Source: Acanthochlamys bracteata (Eukaryota; Streptophyta; Magnoliopsida; Pandanales; Velloziaceae). From it: a DNA stretch of 64,000 bases. The notes under the pieces were generated by a model, which made no database searches, was not told the origin of the DNA, and was given only the letters and a program-made list of their open reading frames with translations. Position 1 is the first letter of the stretch. Each line of letters begins with the position of its first letter. Below are positions 12,061 through 22,790 of this stretch, piece after piece. The DNA is taken from contig CM034142.1 of NCBI GenBank assembly GCA_019914995.1, positions 3,057,031 through 3,121,030 of the forward strand, read 5' to 3'. The position numbers and the translations under genes were made by a program.

Positions 12061-14497
12061 TATAGTAAAAATCGCTGCTGTTTTTAATAATTTATATATC
12101 AACAATATTTTTGTTCACATCATTCAATTGAACACAAATAATCTAAATACCACAACATTCAACACAAATAATTTCAAGAAAAGTAAGTAATTTATGTTCA
12201 TTGAAAATGCATAATAAACCAATTACAGTTCAGTTTTGAAATGCATCCATACATATATGATCATCTCATACATTCAAATACGATGATGAAGAAAAACAAT
12301 AATTTACTTACAACGAAGCATTCCTGGTATATGAAAAGCACTCCTGCAACCAGTAAAGCAAAAACTTTTTTTATTATGCCATATGGAGCAATCCTTCTCT
12401 AGAAAAGAACAAAATCCTAACACGCAGTCTCTAGTAATAGTAGAAGTAGCATGTGTCATATAACAAATTCTATAAAAAAATGTAGAGGAGATTACATACA
12501 CATCGAGAAGCCTATTATCTATGAGGAGCTTTTGAGTTCAAGTGGAATCTTGATAGCAACATGGATAGGAATCTGCATAAAAAATCTAAAATAATTAATA
12601 GTATATTCCATCCTACGACAAAAAAATAATTAAAAATTATAAAATTAAAAAAACTTTATTAGAATGCTGGAAACGCAATCCTAGAAGCTCAAAAAATATC
12701 TATCTTCAACAGAATAAAGTTAAAGGCTACTAAAAATTAGAATAACACATAATGCATGATCATTAGAAGCAACATAAAAAACACTCATAGATAGGGTATG
12801 GAGCCTCATTAACAAATGAGATTGCAAGAATTTGCTACAACACAGGCTGAAAAAAAATATGAAAAGCAAAAAAAAATTCTGTAGGGAACAACAACGGGGT
12901 ATCATGTCTGTTGATACAGCCTCCGTCGATGTAATCATGTGACAATATGCAAATAAAGTGAATGCAATATGCGAATGAAAGATATCAACAATCTCTTTTT
13001 CATTTTCTTTTTTCTTCTAAAAGGAAAAAAAAGTGGAAACAATATGTTTTCTGAATCTACTACACTAGCATCAGCATTGATGTGGATAGCCACTCTTGCT
13101 GAAATCTAGTAAAGCACCAACCAATCCACTAAATTTTGATCCTTTAAAACCAAACACGGAAGTTATAAAAAACATATGACTATACATGCGAAATTAGTCT
13201 TGCTTGAGAGAGAGGAGAAACACACATGCATTGAGAAAGTAGGACACCTCTTGCTTTGGTCATGTCTCTCTGGGTGAATGGCACGTACGCAAGGGCAGCA
13301 GCTTAGCTATAACTAGGAGAAGGCAAAGTAGTCCAAGATATTTCTACTTTAAGTATGCATGATGAGTTTGATTGTTTCATTCATTTTATCTTCTACTATA
13401 TATGTGATATATCAATCAATAAAATTTCTGTTGCCAAACTTTTGCTGCCTTATGCCTTAAATCATACATGTGCAAAATTCCTTCTCGCAAGTTATTAGTT
13501 AGCTAGTGATTGTATAGTGAGTGGATGAAAACCTTCAAATTTGTTGGGTTTGTAGTACAGCATTAAACAGCAAACTAAGAAAGTTTGGTGAGGTTGATGA
13601 AGAAGAACAAGACATGCAAAGCTTTTATGGAAATGCAATGCATCTAGCCGCTACTGATTGATATATGTAGGCAATTAGTGGAATCCTTTTGAAGTTTTTC
13701 GTACATCAGTCAGATGAGAGTTTTGCTTCTTTCTTTAGACAAGAATAAAGCTTGCCATGTCATCAATATGATTCATTCAAAAGAAATGGGAGACTTTGTG
13801 TATTCAAGATCTAGAAATTAATTAGAAACCAGCAAGATGTATATTGGATTGTTCATGATTGAAACAACTTTTCTGCAATATGATGTGATTCCTTATCACA
13901 TGCACATGGAATAGTAATAAGGGTGTGGATTCCTTATCACATGCTTAAGAGAATATATAGAGAGTTAATCTTTTGAGAAAAACACACATGCTCATAGAAG
14001 AAATGAAGTACACCTAATAAGGGTTTATATTTGAAAGATTAAACAAATGTTGCCATCCTTATCCCAGACACTGCAAGCTTCTGTTTCCCTAACTTCGAAC
14101 TCTAATTGAAGTCTTAAATTTCTCACTCACTAACCATACATGCCATGACAAACCCTATAATAGTTAATTAGTTAAAGAAATAATACATTTTGTAGTTAAT
14201 CTACCCTTCTCCTACATCATGCTTTATTAGCTAGCAAATCAATTAATTAATATGAGCCAACACATGTCCACCAAAGAGTTTAAAACCAAACACGGAAGTT
14301 ATAAAAAACATATGACCTATGAATGTTCATGCTTCTAGAAATCTAAGCAGAAAACCTCACGAGGTTGATGGTTTAGTACATCAAATATTGCAAAACAGCT
14401 GCAGAAAGTAAGATGTTTATGTCCTCCTATCATAATAAACTTGAAAAAGGGGAACACTAATATAGCTGAAATAAAGTAAGAAAAATTAATGAACTTA
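12061..14497. other. CACTA internal region downstream of the TNPA-like gene, no recognised gene
   Basis: About 2.4 kb of AT-rich sequence with no recognised protein. It holds a perfect 38-base direct repeat at 13143-13180 and 14279-14316. At 13561-13662 there is an open stretch behind an acceptor-like CAG ending in TGA, which could be a captured last exon, but I could not recognise it. The reading frames at 12304-12501 and 12720-12938 look like chance. Confidence 0.5.
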
Positions 14498-16058
14498 CTA
14501 TATAGGTGGTCTAGTAGCGTTTTGTAGCTTTCCGAACATCTCCATTAGAAATGATACATTTTCTTCATTTTCACGAAGATGTTCTCTAGTCTCTTGCAAT
14601 TCATTTTGTTGCTTCTCAAGCTCAGACTGTTGTTTCTCAAGCTCAGATTGTTGTTTCTCAAGTTCAGCTTGTTGTCTTTCATTTTTTTTCCTGTAGGGTT
14701 ACGATCTGATATTTCAAAATCGAATTCTCATATGATTGAGTTGATGAACCAGCAAAACGGGTGCTAGGCGGCTTAGGTCCACGTCCACATCCACGAATAT
14801 ACCCACGTGCCTTCCCAAGCACCGATAGACATATGTCTTCGTTATCGACGTTGTTCCCATTCTCTTAGGACTTGATTTGCATTTCTACCATTTGATTCTG
14901 TATTTCATTCAAAACAAAATATCTTAACAAATTATAAACCTTAAACCTTATGGTTATTCGCTTAAAAATTGAATAGAAAGGTCACAACTTACATAATTTG
15001 ATTGTGATTCCTCCAATACCCAGTTGCCTTTCTTTTCTTTTGCATTTGAAATATGTGTCTCCTTATACAAGTCAATACAATTGGCATTCTGCAAATTTGT
15101 TAAGAGAATCAATTTGCTATTAATTAGAATCCTATCGTCTTTGTTATATTAAAACCAAAACTATAAAAGAATACCTTCTCCCGTTGTATAGATGCGAAAG
15201 TGCGTGAGCTTGCTGTATGCTTACTGTTATTTTTTGCACGAGCAACTTTTGCTTTTTTCATTTTTTCTGCATATAACTAATGATAAGGATATTTTTCAGC
15301 CATAGATAAAAAAAATATTCAAAGGAAAAATTGATCAAAAAAATCTTATGATCCATTCTAGCAAATTAAACGTGTCGCATAGCTAGATCTATTCTTCACG
15401 CCGAGCTGCTGTAGAAGTGAAGTCCTTATAAGTATTTGCTCGAGCTCTGTCTCCACCACCGACACTCTTATAGTAGTCATGACACTCATAACGCCAATCC
15501 TTATATCTCTCGGATCCTATTTTCTGTAAACATGCCAAGGTTACAGGATGGGACAAATCTAGTTCAAACTTGTCCTCTGATAATAAAAAAACTTGTTAAC
15601 AAATTTTAACCTTTAATGATGTATATTAAACCAATAATAACATACTTACAGCCATCATGGAATAAATCTCGTTCTTAATAGATTTGTCAATTTTATTCCA
15701 ATCTTTAATATTCTTTACTAGAGCATTAGTACGAATCAAAATGCCATCTCTCTTGCGAACCAAACAGCATGCTCATCGACTGATCTCCATATGCCATCGG
15801 GAATTTTGACCTTGACTTTCTTCTTATTTCTCAAAATATAGTCACTATATTTGTTACCCGCACGTGGACGTTGTGTTTGTGTATCAACAGACTCTACTTA
15901 ATTAGAGGACAACTATTAGGTTCACAAATTAGTATATAATAACTTAATTTAAAAAAAGCTTACTACTGCTAGAGCTACTAGGATCTTGAGCCTCCAAATT
16001 AGCGATATTTTGGCTTGCTTGTAGTGATAGTCGTCTTCTACTATAGGTTTCCGGTGCC
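14498..16058 (-). pseudogene. CACTA TNPA-like / Transposase_24 protein, broken, with introns
   Basis: TNPA-type proteins bind the subterminal repeats and bring the transposon ends together. The start is probably ATG at 16058 (MAPETYSRRR). Exon-like blocks follow. 15890-15650 holds VKIPDGIW and KNIKDWNKIDKSIK; 15590-15390 holds LSHPVTLACLQKIGSERYKD. 15300-15180 holds an SKHTASSRTFASIQREK segment typical of Transposase_24, and 15090-15000 holds LYKETHISNAKEKKGNWV. The last block, 14900-14498, has a GYIRGCGRGPKPP motif and a coiled coil built from ELEKQQS heptads, ending LQNATRPPI. A shift in the A-run near 14690 separates the two halves of the last block, and a stop interrupts the 15300 block. 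Confidence 0.78.
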
Positions 16059-16178
16059 ATAAAGATAAATTAATAAGAAACACTTGTATACAAAGTTTAA
16101 AAAATAAAATTTAGAATTAAAAGTGAAATAGATTAAAATAATCATACAAGATTGAGCTAAAACTCACATGAGATTAAT

Positions 16179-19100
16179 TCAATTGTAATCATCATCACTA
16201 CGGCTATACTCGTCTAAGCTTTTATTTTCATTTTGACCATCACCAGTATAAATGCCTTCTTGCTCGTCCAAAACATCAAGCACTTCATGATCAAGTTCAA
16301 CTATTTTATTTAGATGATCTATTTCCATATTATCATCTCTGACTCTTACGCTTGAACTTTCCACTTATTATTCTCTGCGATTATCACATCATCACCAATA
16401 TTTGTTACTTCGTCATCTCCACCCTCTCCAAACAACGAGGGATGAAATAAATATCGATGTTCTGATTTTGTACAATAACCCAATCATTACCTTGCTTCGT
16501 ATCGGGAACATAAAACACTTGAGTCACATTCATAGAAAACACGAATGGATCATTTTAATACCATTTCTTTGTAATGTTGATGCTAGTAAAGTCATCATTA
16601 ATCCTGATGGGTTTTCTGTGATCTAAGTCAAACCATTCACATTTGAATAGAAAGACTTGATGGCCCGTAGGATATGTCAAAATCAAGACATCATTCAGAA
16701 CACTATAGAAATTTAAAATTTGATCTTTATGATTTCCTTACACACAAATTCCACTATTTTGATTCAACAAACGACGTTCACGTTTGTATGTGAGAAGTTT
16801 CACCCGATTGACAATGCATCCAGAATACCTAATGGCACGTTTATTTGGACCAAGGGCTAGTGAATATAGATCATCTTTGTTCTCTTGCGTACTGACATTA
16901 GGATGTCTCACTATAATAAAAATATATAAAAAATAAGTATTTTAAAAAAATATTGACCATAATTAAAATCTCAAATTCAGTATATATGTATATATTGATA
17001 TAGTATTTAATACTCGATTTTTAAACCACGTAGGAAATCTATCTCTTTGCCTTGTTTCTAAGTTAAGTGGACTCTCAACTTTGAAAAGTTCCTCATGCTT
17101 ACTGTAAATATTTTTTGGTAAGTCACTTACAATCTTATAAGGTATTAATGACAGAGGCCAAAAAAATAGAGAACATTTCTAAATTGTAAATACTTACTTG
17201 AGATATGGAACGACTTCATCGCAATTATTTAAGTCAAACCAATCTGCTAAATTGTATTCCTCTTCTGTGAGGAGAATTTGGTTTGCCTTACCTAAGGGAG
17301 CAAAAAATAAGACACTTATTTACTGTGTAAGATTATTTTATAGAGCCTTCTGGACATGCTCAATTACGAACAGACGTCTTAAGCGTAGCAAGAGTTCTAC
17401 AAATATAGATGAAATAAAAAATTTTATATGATTCCAATAGAAAATTAAATGAGAAATTTGAGATTCCCATAATAAAATTCACCTCTTTATAGGATACATC
17501 CATCTATAATGAATAGGACCTCCCTTGATATCTTCATCCGACAAGTGTACAACTAAATGTATCATGATATCAAAAAATACCGGAGAAAATATCCTCTCAA
17601 GCTTGCAAAGAATAACCACAATGTTATGCTGTAACTCTCTCAATTCATCCAATTTTAGAGTCTTTGCACATAATTTTCTGAAAAATTTTTCAAGTTCACT
17701 GTTTACTTCTAGCACTTCTTTTTTGAGATACCCAAGCAAAACCAATAGGCAGTGAACGCTGCAACATCACATGATTATCATGACTCTTCAACCCCAAGAT
17801 TCTACCATCCACCATATTTACACATCTCGAAATATTTGTAGCATATCCATCAGGAAATCTTACAGATTTAAGAAATTCACAAAATTTTGTTTTTTCCTGA
17901 GATGATAATGTGTACGCCGCAATCGGTTTCTCCCACTTATTGGTATCCAATTTCTTTGTATGCAGCTCACGTCGCATGCCTAGATCTTCTAAGTCCCAAC
18001 GAGCTTTCAGAGTATCCTTCATCTTCTTATCTATATTCATCAAAGTTCCCAAAATGTTATTACAAATATTTTTCTCGATATACATGACATCAAGATAGTG
18101 ACGAATTGTAAGATCCTTCCAATATGGTAGTTCAAAACAAATAATTTTTTTGGTCCAATTAAGCTCCTCGAATGTGCGCTTCCTCTTCTTACCACATGTA
18201 GGCTTTCCAAACTTCACGTCTTTAACAATGTCCATCTGTTCTAACTATTCATCAATTGACAATGTAGGAGGTGGTGCTGCTGCTTCTTGCTTTTCATTGA
18301 ATTTTTTACTCCTTCTATATGGATGGTTGCTCGGCAAATAGCGACGGTGGCCAAGATAACCAATTTTCTCTCTAAGTTTGACAGAATATGTATATTTGTT
18401 GCATATGGGACATGCCAAGTAGCCTTTTGTGCTCCACTCGGATAAAACTCCCTATGCAGGAAAATCATTTACGGTCCATAGAATAGCTGCATGCAATTGA
18501 AATATGTATTAGAGACGGCATCATATGTTGAAACTCTGTTCTCCCGCAGCTCCTTCAACTCTTCAATTAGTGACTGAAGATATGCATCAATATCTGTACT
18601 AGGTAATTTCTTTCCTGGAATTAAAAGTGTCATAATAAAGTATGGCTCTTCGTGCACATCCATAGAGGTAAATCATACGGTATTAAAATAACAGGCCAGC
18701 AGCTATATGCATTGCTCATATCTCCAAAAGGATTGAATCCATCAGTCGCCAAGCCAAGTCGTAAGTTCCGAGCATCACTAGCAAACCATGGATACTTCAC
18801 ATCAAAATCCTTCCAAGCCTCAGCATCTACAGGATGTCTCAAAATCTCAGAGTTATCAACAAGTTTCTCCTTATGCCATCTCATATCCAAGGCCGTCTTT
18901 CTTAACATGTAAAATCGTCGCAGTCTAGATACTAATGGAAAATGACGAAGCACTTTCTTGGAAACCTTCTTACCATTGCCATCATTAACCTTCCACCTTG
19001 ATGAATTGCATTCTGGGCACTTCTCTTCGTTTACCAACTCCTTTCTAAAAGAACAAAATCATTCTCGCATACAGCAATAGGTTACCATCCCAAACCTAAA

Positions 19101-19758
19101 TCCTTCAAAATCTTTCTACATTGATAGTAAGACGAAGGAAGTAAATGCCCTTTCGGAAATGCATCATTCAAAAGATCAAGCAGCATATTAAAACCTTTGT
19201 TGCTCCAACGATTAAGCACCTTAATATGCAGCAGTTTTATGAGGAATGATAATTTTGAAATCTTAATTCCCTCGTATAATGGCTTCTCGACATCTTCATG
19301 TAATTTATCATATCTATTAATATCATCTGTCGCAACTGAAGACCCTTCACCAACAAGGGGCTGACATGTGTTGCCCTCCACAGCTACTTGAGGGATCTCT
19401 AAATCCAAACACCACCCTTACGTATATCCTCCAAAATTTCAAACATTTCATCATATTCTTCGTCTTCAACAGGTCTTATTGGAGTCTCATCTCTACGAAC
19501 ACCAAGACTCTGATTACCTTGATGAGTGACTTCTCCATGTAAGTTCCATCTCGCGTAAGACGCAATAAAACCATTCACAAGTAAATACATGTATACCACA
19601 TCAGGCACGTTTGAATATCTATTCAAACAACGTCGACATGGACAATACATCTCGCTAACATTCTGCAAATGATCTTTAGCAAATTGCATAAAGGAGCGGA
19701 CTAAATTTGTATACTCCTCCGACAACTTATCGAGATTATATATCCAATTCTTATCCAT
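16179..19758 (-). pseudogene. CACTA TNP2-type transposase with DUF4218 and DUF4216, broken
   Basis: This is the catalytic transposase of the CACTA element. In order on the minus strand: Transpos_assoc domain at 19758-19399 (MDKNWIYNLDKLSEEY, then MYCPCRRCLNRY); TNP2 N-terminal part at 19408-19082 (LSFLIKLLHIKVLNRWSNKG); TNP2 core at 19037-18240 (KVLRHFPLVSRLRRFY, DMRWHKE, GFNPFGDMS, then CPICNKYTYSVK). 18235-17696 holds FELPYWKDLTIRHYLDVMYI and KFPDGYATNISRC. DUF4218 is at 17745-17479 (FFDIMIHLVVHL, YRWMYPIKR) and continues to about 17200. The linker region ends PTWFKNRV near 17030. DUF4216 is at 16910-16430 (LTYKRERRLLNQNSGI, VFLFKCEWFD). An acidic tail is at 16364-16179. There are frameshifts near 18487 and 17700 and several stops in DUF4216. 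All recognised domains are represented, so this copy decayed from a full-length element. Confidence 0.9.
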
Positions 19759-20884
19759 CCTATTTCATAATAAGATACATTAGCCGAAGCAGAATATACG
19801 TACATTATTACATTCATTTGAAATATATTAGTTACTCTAATAATTAATACTTAATATATACATATATATATGTTTTCTTTTTTCTTGTAGAATATTATTT
19901 CATCAGAGTCACTTTTATCTATGCCATCATAGATCACATTAAAAATTTGACATCATGAACCATGTAAAATTGAGAAAAGATCAAATAACATTTCAGTAAA
20001 AAATTTCAATAAAGAGTATTATTTACATAAAAATTAAAACTTCATCAAAGTTAAATTTAATAACAGTGACTTTATTAGGTGTCTTGTGGACTATAAGAAC
20101 ATTTAATAATAGTGTTTAAAATAAAAAAGTTTTTGAAAATAAAAAATTAGTTTAAGATTTTTTAAATTAAATTTATTTTTTGTTTAAAAAATAAAAATTA
20201 TATTTATCTCTCTTGCTTATAACATATAAGGGATAAGCAATGTTTTATATGTTTCAACAAAGCCACTAAAGTACATTATCCTTTTTTCTATGAGTACATT
20301 GTCTCCTATAATTGCTTTTAATTTCTTATTCCCTTCAATATGTCAGCTTGAGTTCATATTTTGTAGAATGAACAGAAATCTATCTTCTATAAGCAGTGAG
20401 AAGGACACATTTGACATGACACTAGCTATAAAGGCAACCACAGTTGTTGGTTTGCTTCCTAGATGGAATCACATGCAACTGTTTCGATGTTTAATACAAT
20501 ATGTTTCCTTACAGGCACATCATTTAAATCTTCCTATAAGTTTTAAGCATGGATGATGCTATGCTATGCTGATGAATTGATACAACAATTTCTAAGCAAA
20601 TTACCTCCCCTTGGGTCTGGCTGCATAAAAAGTTTCATAGTAGATCAGTGCCGAATTTGATGGAATGCATTATTTCTTTTACCATACACCACCAGTGACG
20701 AGTTCTTTTCTGCTTTGTTACGTTTACATAGTACAGAACTCAGGTTTTTAAATTGGCAAAGAAAGATTTTCAAACAACTCATAATATTACTCTTTTTCTT
20801 TAATCAACCTTCCAGCGGACCTATGTTTCTGTTAGCAGTCCTATATGTTACAAATAAAACAAAAGAAATCTCTTTTAAAAAGAG
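19759..20884. other. CACTA 5' region, no recognised gene
   Basis: AT-rich sequence between the transposase start and the captured MADS exons. It would be leader or intron for the minus-strand transposon transcript. The 88-residue plus-strand frame at 20290-20556 resembles nothing I recognise. It may be intron sequence captured with the MADS fragment. Confidence 0.5.
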
Positions 20885-21247
20885 AGGTTTCTAGGTGAAG
20901 ATTTGGAACAATGTTCACTGGAAGATTTACTAAGTATAGAGCAACAGCTTGAAACAAGTCTAACCAGCATAAGGAGAACTACGGTAAAAGTTCTGCGAGC
21001 ATTCTTTTATTCTGATTTGACGAATAGATGAAGCTTCATTTTTTTTTCTGAGAATAATCTCAAATTTCGTTTGTTACTCCAGTATGATAAGCTAATAAAG
21101 CAAATCACAGAGCTAAAAGAGAAGGTAATTAAGCTACCATTTGTTTCTTAGTTTGATAGTTCTAAATTATCTCGATGATATTGTCATCATTTTATTTGAA
21201 CACAGGAGAAGGACTTATTAAAAGAGAAAGCTCTACTACATGAGAAG
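20885..21247 (+). pseudogene. Captured MADS-box gene fragment: three K-domain exons
   Basis: Three exon-like blocks bounded by AG and GT encode consecutive parts of a plant MIKC-type MADS K domain, the coiled coil through which these transcription factors pair. The first (about 20885-20983) reads FLGEDLEQCSLEDLLSIEQQ and continues LETSLTSIRRTT. The second (21083-21124) reads YDKLIKQITELKEK. The third (21206-21247) reads EKDLLKEKALLHEK. The second and third are exactly 42 bases each, the exon lengths typical of MIKC genes, and the wording is closest to SOC1/TM3-like proteins. There is no MADS domain and no start codon. The exons lie inside the CACTA element, antisense to its transposase. An open stretch after 21409 could be a C-terminal exon, but this is unsure. 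Confidence 0.85.
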
Positions 21248-21419
21248 GTAAAATCCAAATATCTTCCGCATTTCATAAAGCTAAATGATATATAGCATTG
21301 TACATGCTAGTTTGGAGTAACATCATATCATTATGCATCGCCTATATCAATTACTAAGTAGAAGAATCCTTGAAGTCCATTTCTTTGTGATATCTATCAA
21401 ACTAGTAGGAGACAGCTGC

Positions 21420-21660
21420 TGAAGATGAACACCTAGATGCTTACCTATTTCCGGCGAGATGACAGCGGCAGTTGTGCAATTTTCGACAAGACAGCGGCTC
21501 CAATAAAATCTAGCGAGATGGAGCTCAATCGGGCGAGATGGAGACCGAATTAGAACGGGTAGCGTGGAACGGCAGCAATTCTGGCGAGATGGAGCTGAAT
21601 CTCACCTGCAGACTAGCAATCACCGTAAGGAGAAGACCTCCGGCGAAAACCTAGGTTTTT
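21420..21660 (-). promoter_or_regulatory. GC-rich block with GGCGAGATGGAG repeats near the CACTA 5' end
   Basis: A short GC-richer island just inside the right subterminal repeats carries at least five variants of GGCGAGATGGAGCT, between 21451 and 21590. Maize Spm has a GC-rich control region with repeats at the same place, next to its promoter. By position this is the likely leader and control region of the transposase gene. The function is inferred from position and composition only. Confidence 0.45.
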
Positions 21661-21699
21661 AGAGTTGGGAGAAAATGATGGTTAGCTGGTTCGAGTCGG

Positions 21700-22295
21700 G
21701 TTAATTTAGACACATTACCGACTGAACCAACATAACAGTCGGTAATATATATCAATATGCCCACTGAACTACAATTCAGTCGGTAATATACATCCATATT
21801 ACCAACTGAAATAGCTCCCAGTCGGTAACTCCATCGACTAAAAAAGTATACAGTCGGAAACATACAATCTCATTACCCGATTGAACTAGTTTTCCGTCGA
21901 TAAAAGATATCCACTATCGACTGATCTAGTATACTGTCGGTAATATACATAACCTATAGTGACTGATTGGTTAGTCAGTTGGTAATTTGTTTACTTTACC
22001 GACTAACTTAGTAAATAGTAGGTAAACATATAGAAAATAAATACAACCTCATTACCGACTAAACTAGTTCCATGTCAGTAAAATGTATCCACTACCGACT
22101 GATCTAATATACCATCGGTAATATACATATCCTATACCGACTGACTAGTTAGTTAGTTGGTAATTTGTTTATTTTAATGACTAACTTAGTAAATAGACGG
22201 TAAACGTATGAAAATACCGACAGTTTCTTAGTCAGTCGATATTTGACAAATTTACCTACTACAAGTTTTCAGTGAGAAAATTTCAGTCGCTAGTG
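21700..22295. repeat. Right terminus and subterminal repeats of the CACTA element
   Basis: A dense series of ACCGACTGA and CAGTCGGTAA motifs in both orientations, many with substitutions, ends with the terminus CACTAGCGACTGAAATTTT read inwards (22277-22295). It also contains a partial internal duplication: the block around 21860-22010 (CATTACC, CTATCGACTGATCTAGTATA) recurs at 22050-22200. This is the 5' end relative to the transposon genes. Confidence 0.82.
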
Positions 22296-22305
22296 CTAAT
22301 TAATG

Positions 22306-22790
22306 TACATTAGTATCAAGCAAGGAGAACTGAAAATAAATAGCTACCAAGTGCATACAAATATGTACAATGTATATACAAATGTATACAAATTATATAT
22401 AAATACGTACTACTAACATAATTGTGAACGTATTATATAAAATAGTTATCACAAACCTCAAAATCTCATTGGCACTAGAGAAAAACTGTCATGTGTCCAA
22501 CAAATGAAATGACAGTTTGAATTCTACCGTACTGCAAATACTTATAAAGCGTTGATTTTATTTTTGTTAATATTGTAAAATCATCCAATTTAAAAAGATG
22601 ATGATTTAATTCTTAACTTGACGGCGATGTAAGGAATTACACATTTGAAAGTGTAACAGAAGAACAAATTCGTAACAATAAAACTACATTAGTTTTATCT
22701 AAACATAAACAAAATATACTAATGCACCAATTAAATATCAAAAGATTATAAATATTAACAAGTAGGTACAAATTTACAAAAATTCTATTA
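22306..22790. repeat. 2.09-kb tandem repeat, unit 4, second part
   Basis: The unit resumes with TACATTAGTATCAAG and continues to TATTA (22786-22790), the target duplication of the copia element. The ten bases 22296-22305 before it (CTAATTAATG) belong to neither the array nor the recognised CACTA terminus. Confidence 0.82.

Larger units (their letters stand above)
11869..22295 (-). mobile_element. CACTA (En/Spm) DNA transposon, decayed, coding on minus strand
   Basis: The right end, read inwards, is CACTAGCGACTGAAATTTT (22277-22295). The left end begins only at GAAATTTTTCGACTGAA, lacking about the first ten bases. Both ends carry short repeats of the ACCGACTG / CAGTCGGTAA type in both orientations, as CACTA elements do. 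Inside, on the minus strand, lie a TNP2-type transposase with Transpos_assoc, DUF4218 and DUF4216 regions (19758 to about 16179) and then a TNPA-like/Transposase_24 protein (16058 to 14498). This is the classical gene order. Both frames are broken, so the copy is not autonomous. The 5' side carries captured MADS-box exons. Ten bases of filler (22296-22305) separate the right end from the repeat array. Confidence 0.9.

Noticed and set aside
13561-13662. Open stretch behind an acceptor-like CAG, possibly a captured last exon
   Set aside because: No family recognised, so it is mentioned only within the surrounding region and not called a gene.
14579-14767. Leu/Phe-rich plus-strand frame
   Set aside because: It is the antisense of the ELEKQQS heptad repeat of the TNPA-like gene.
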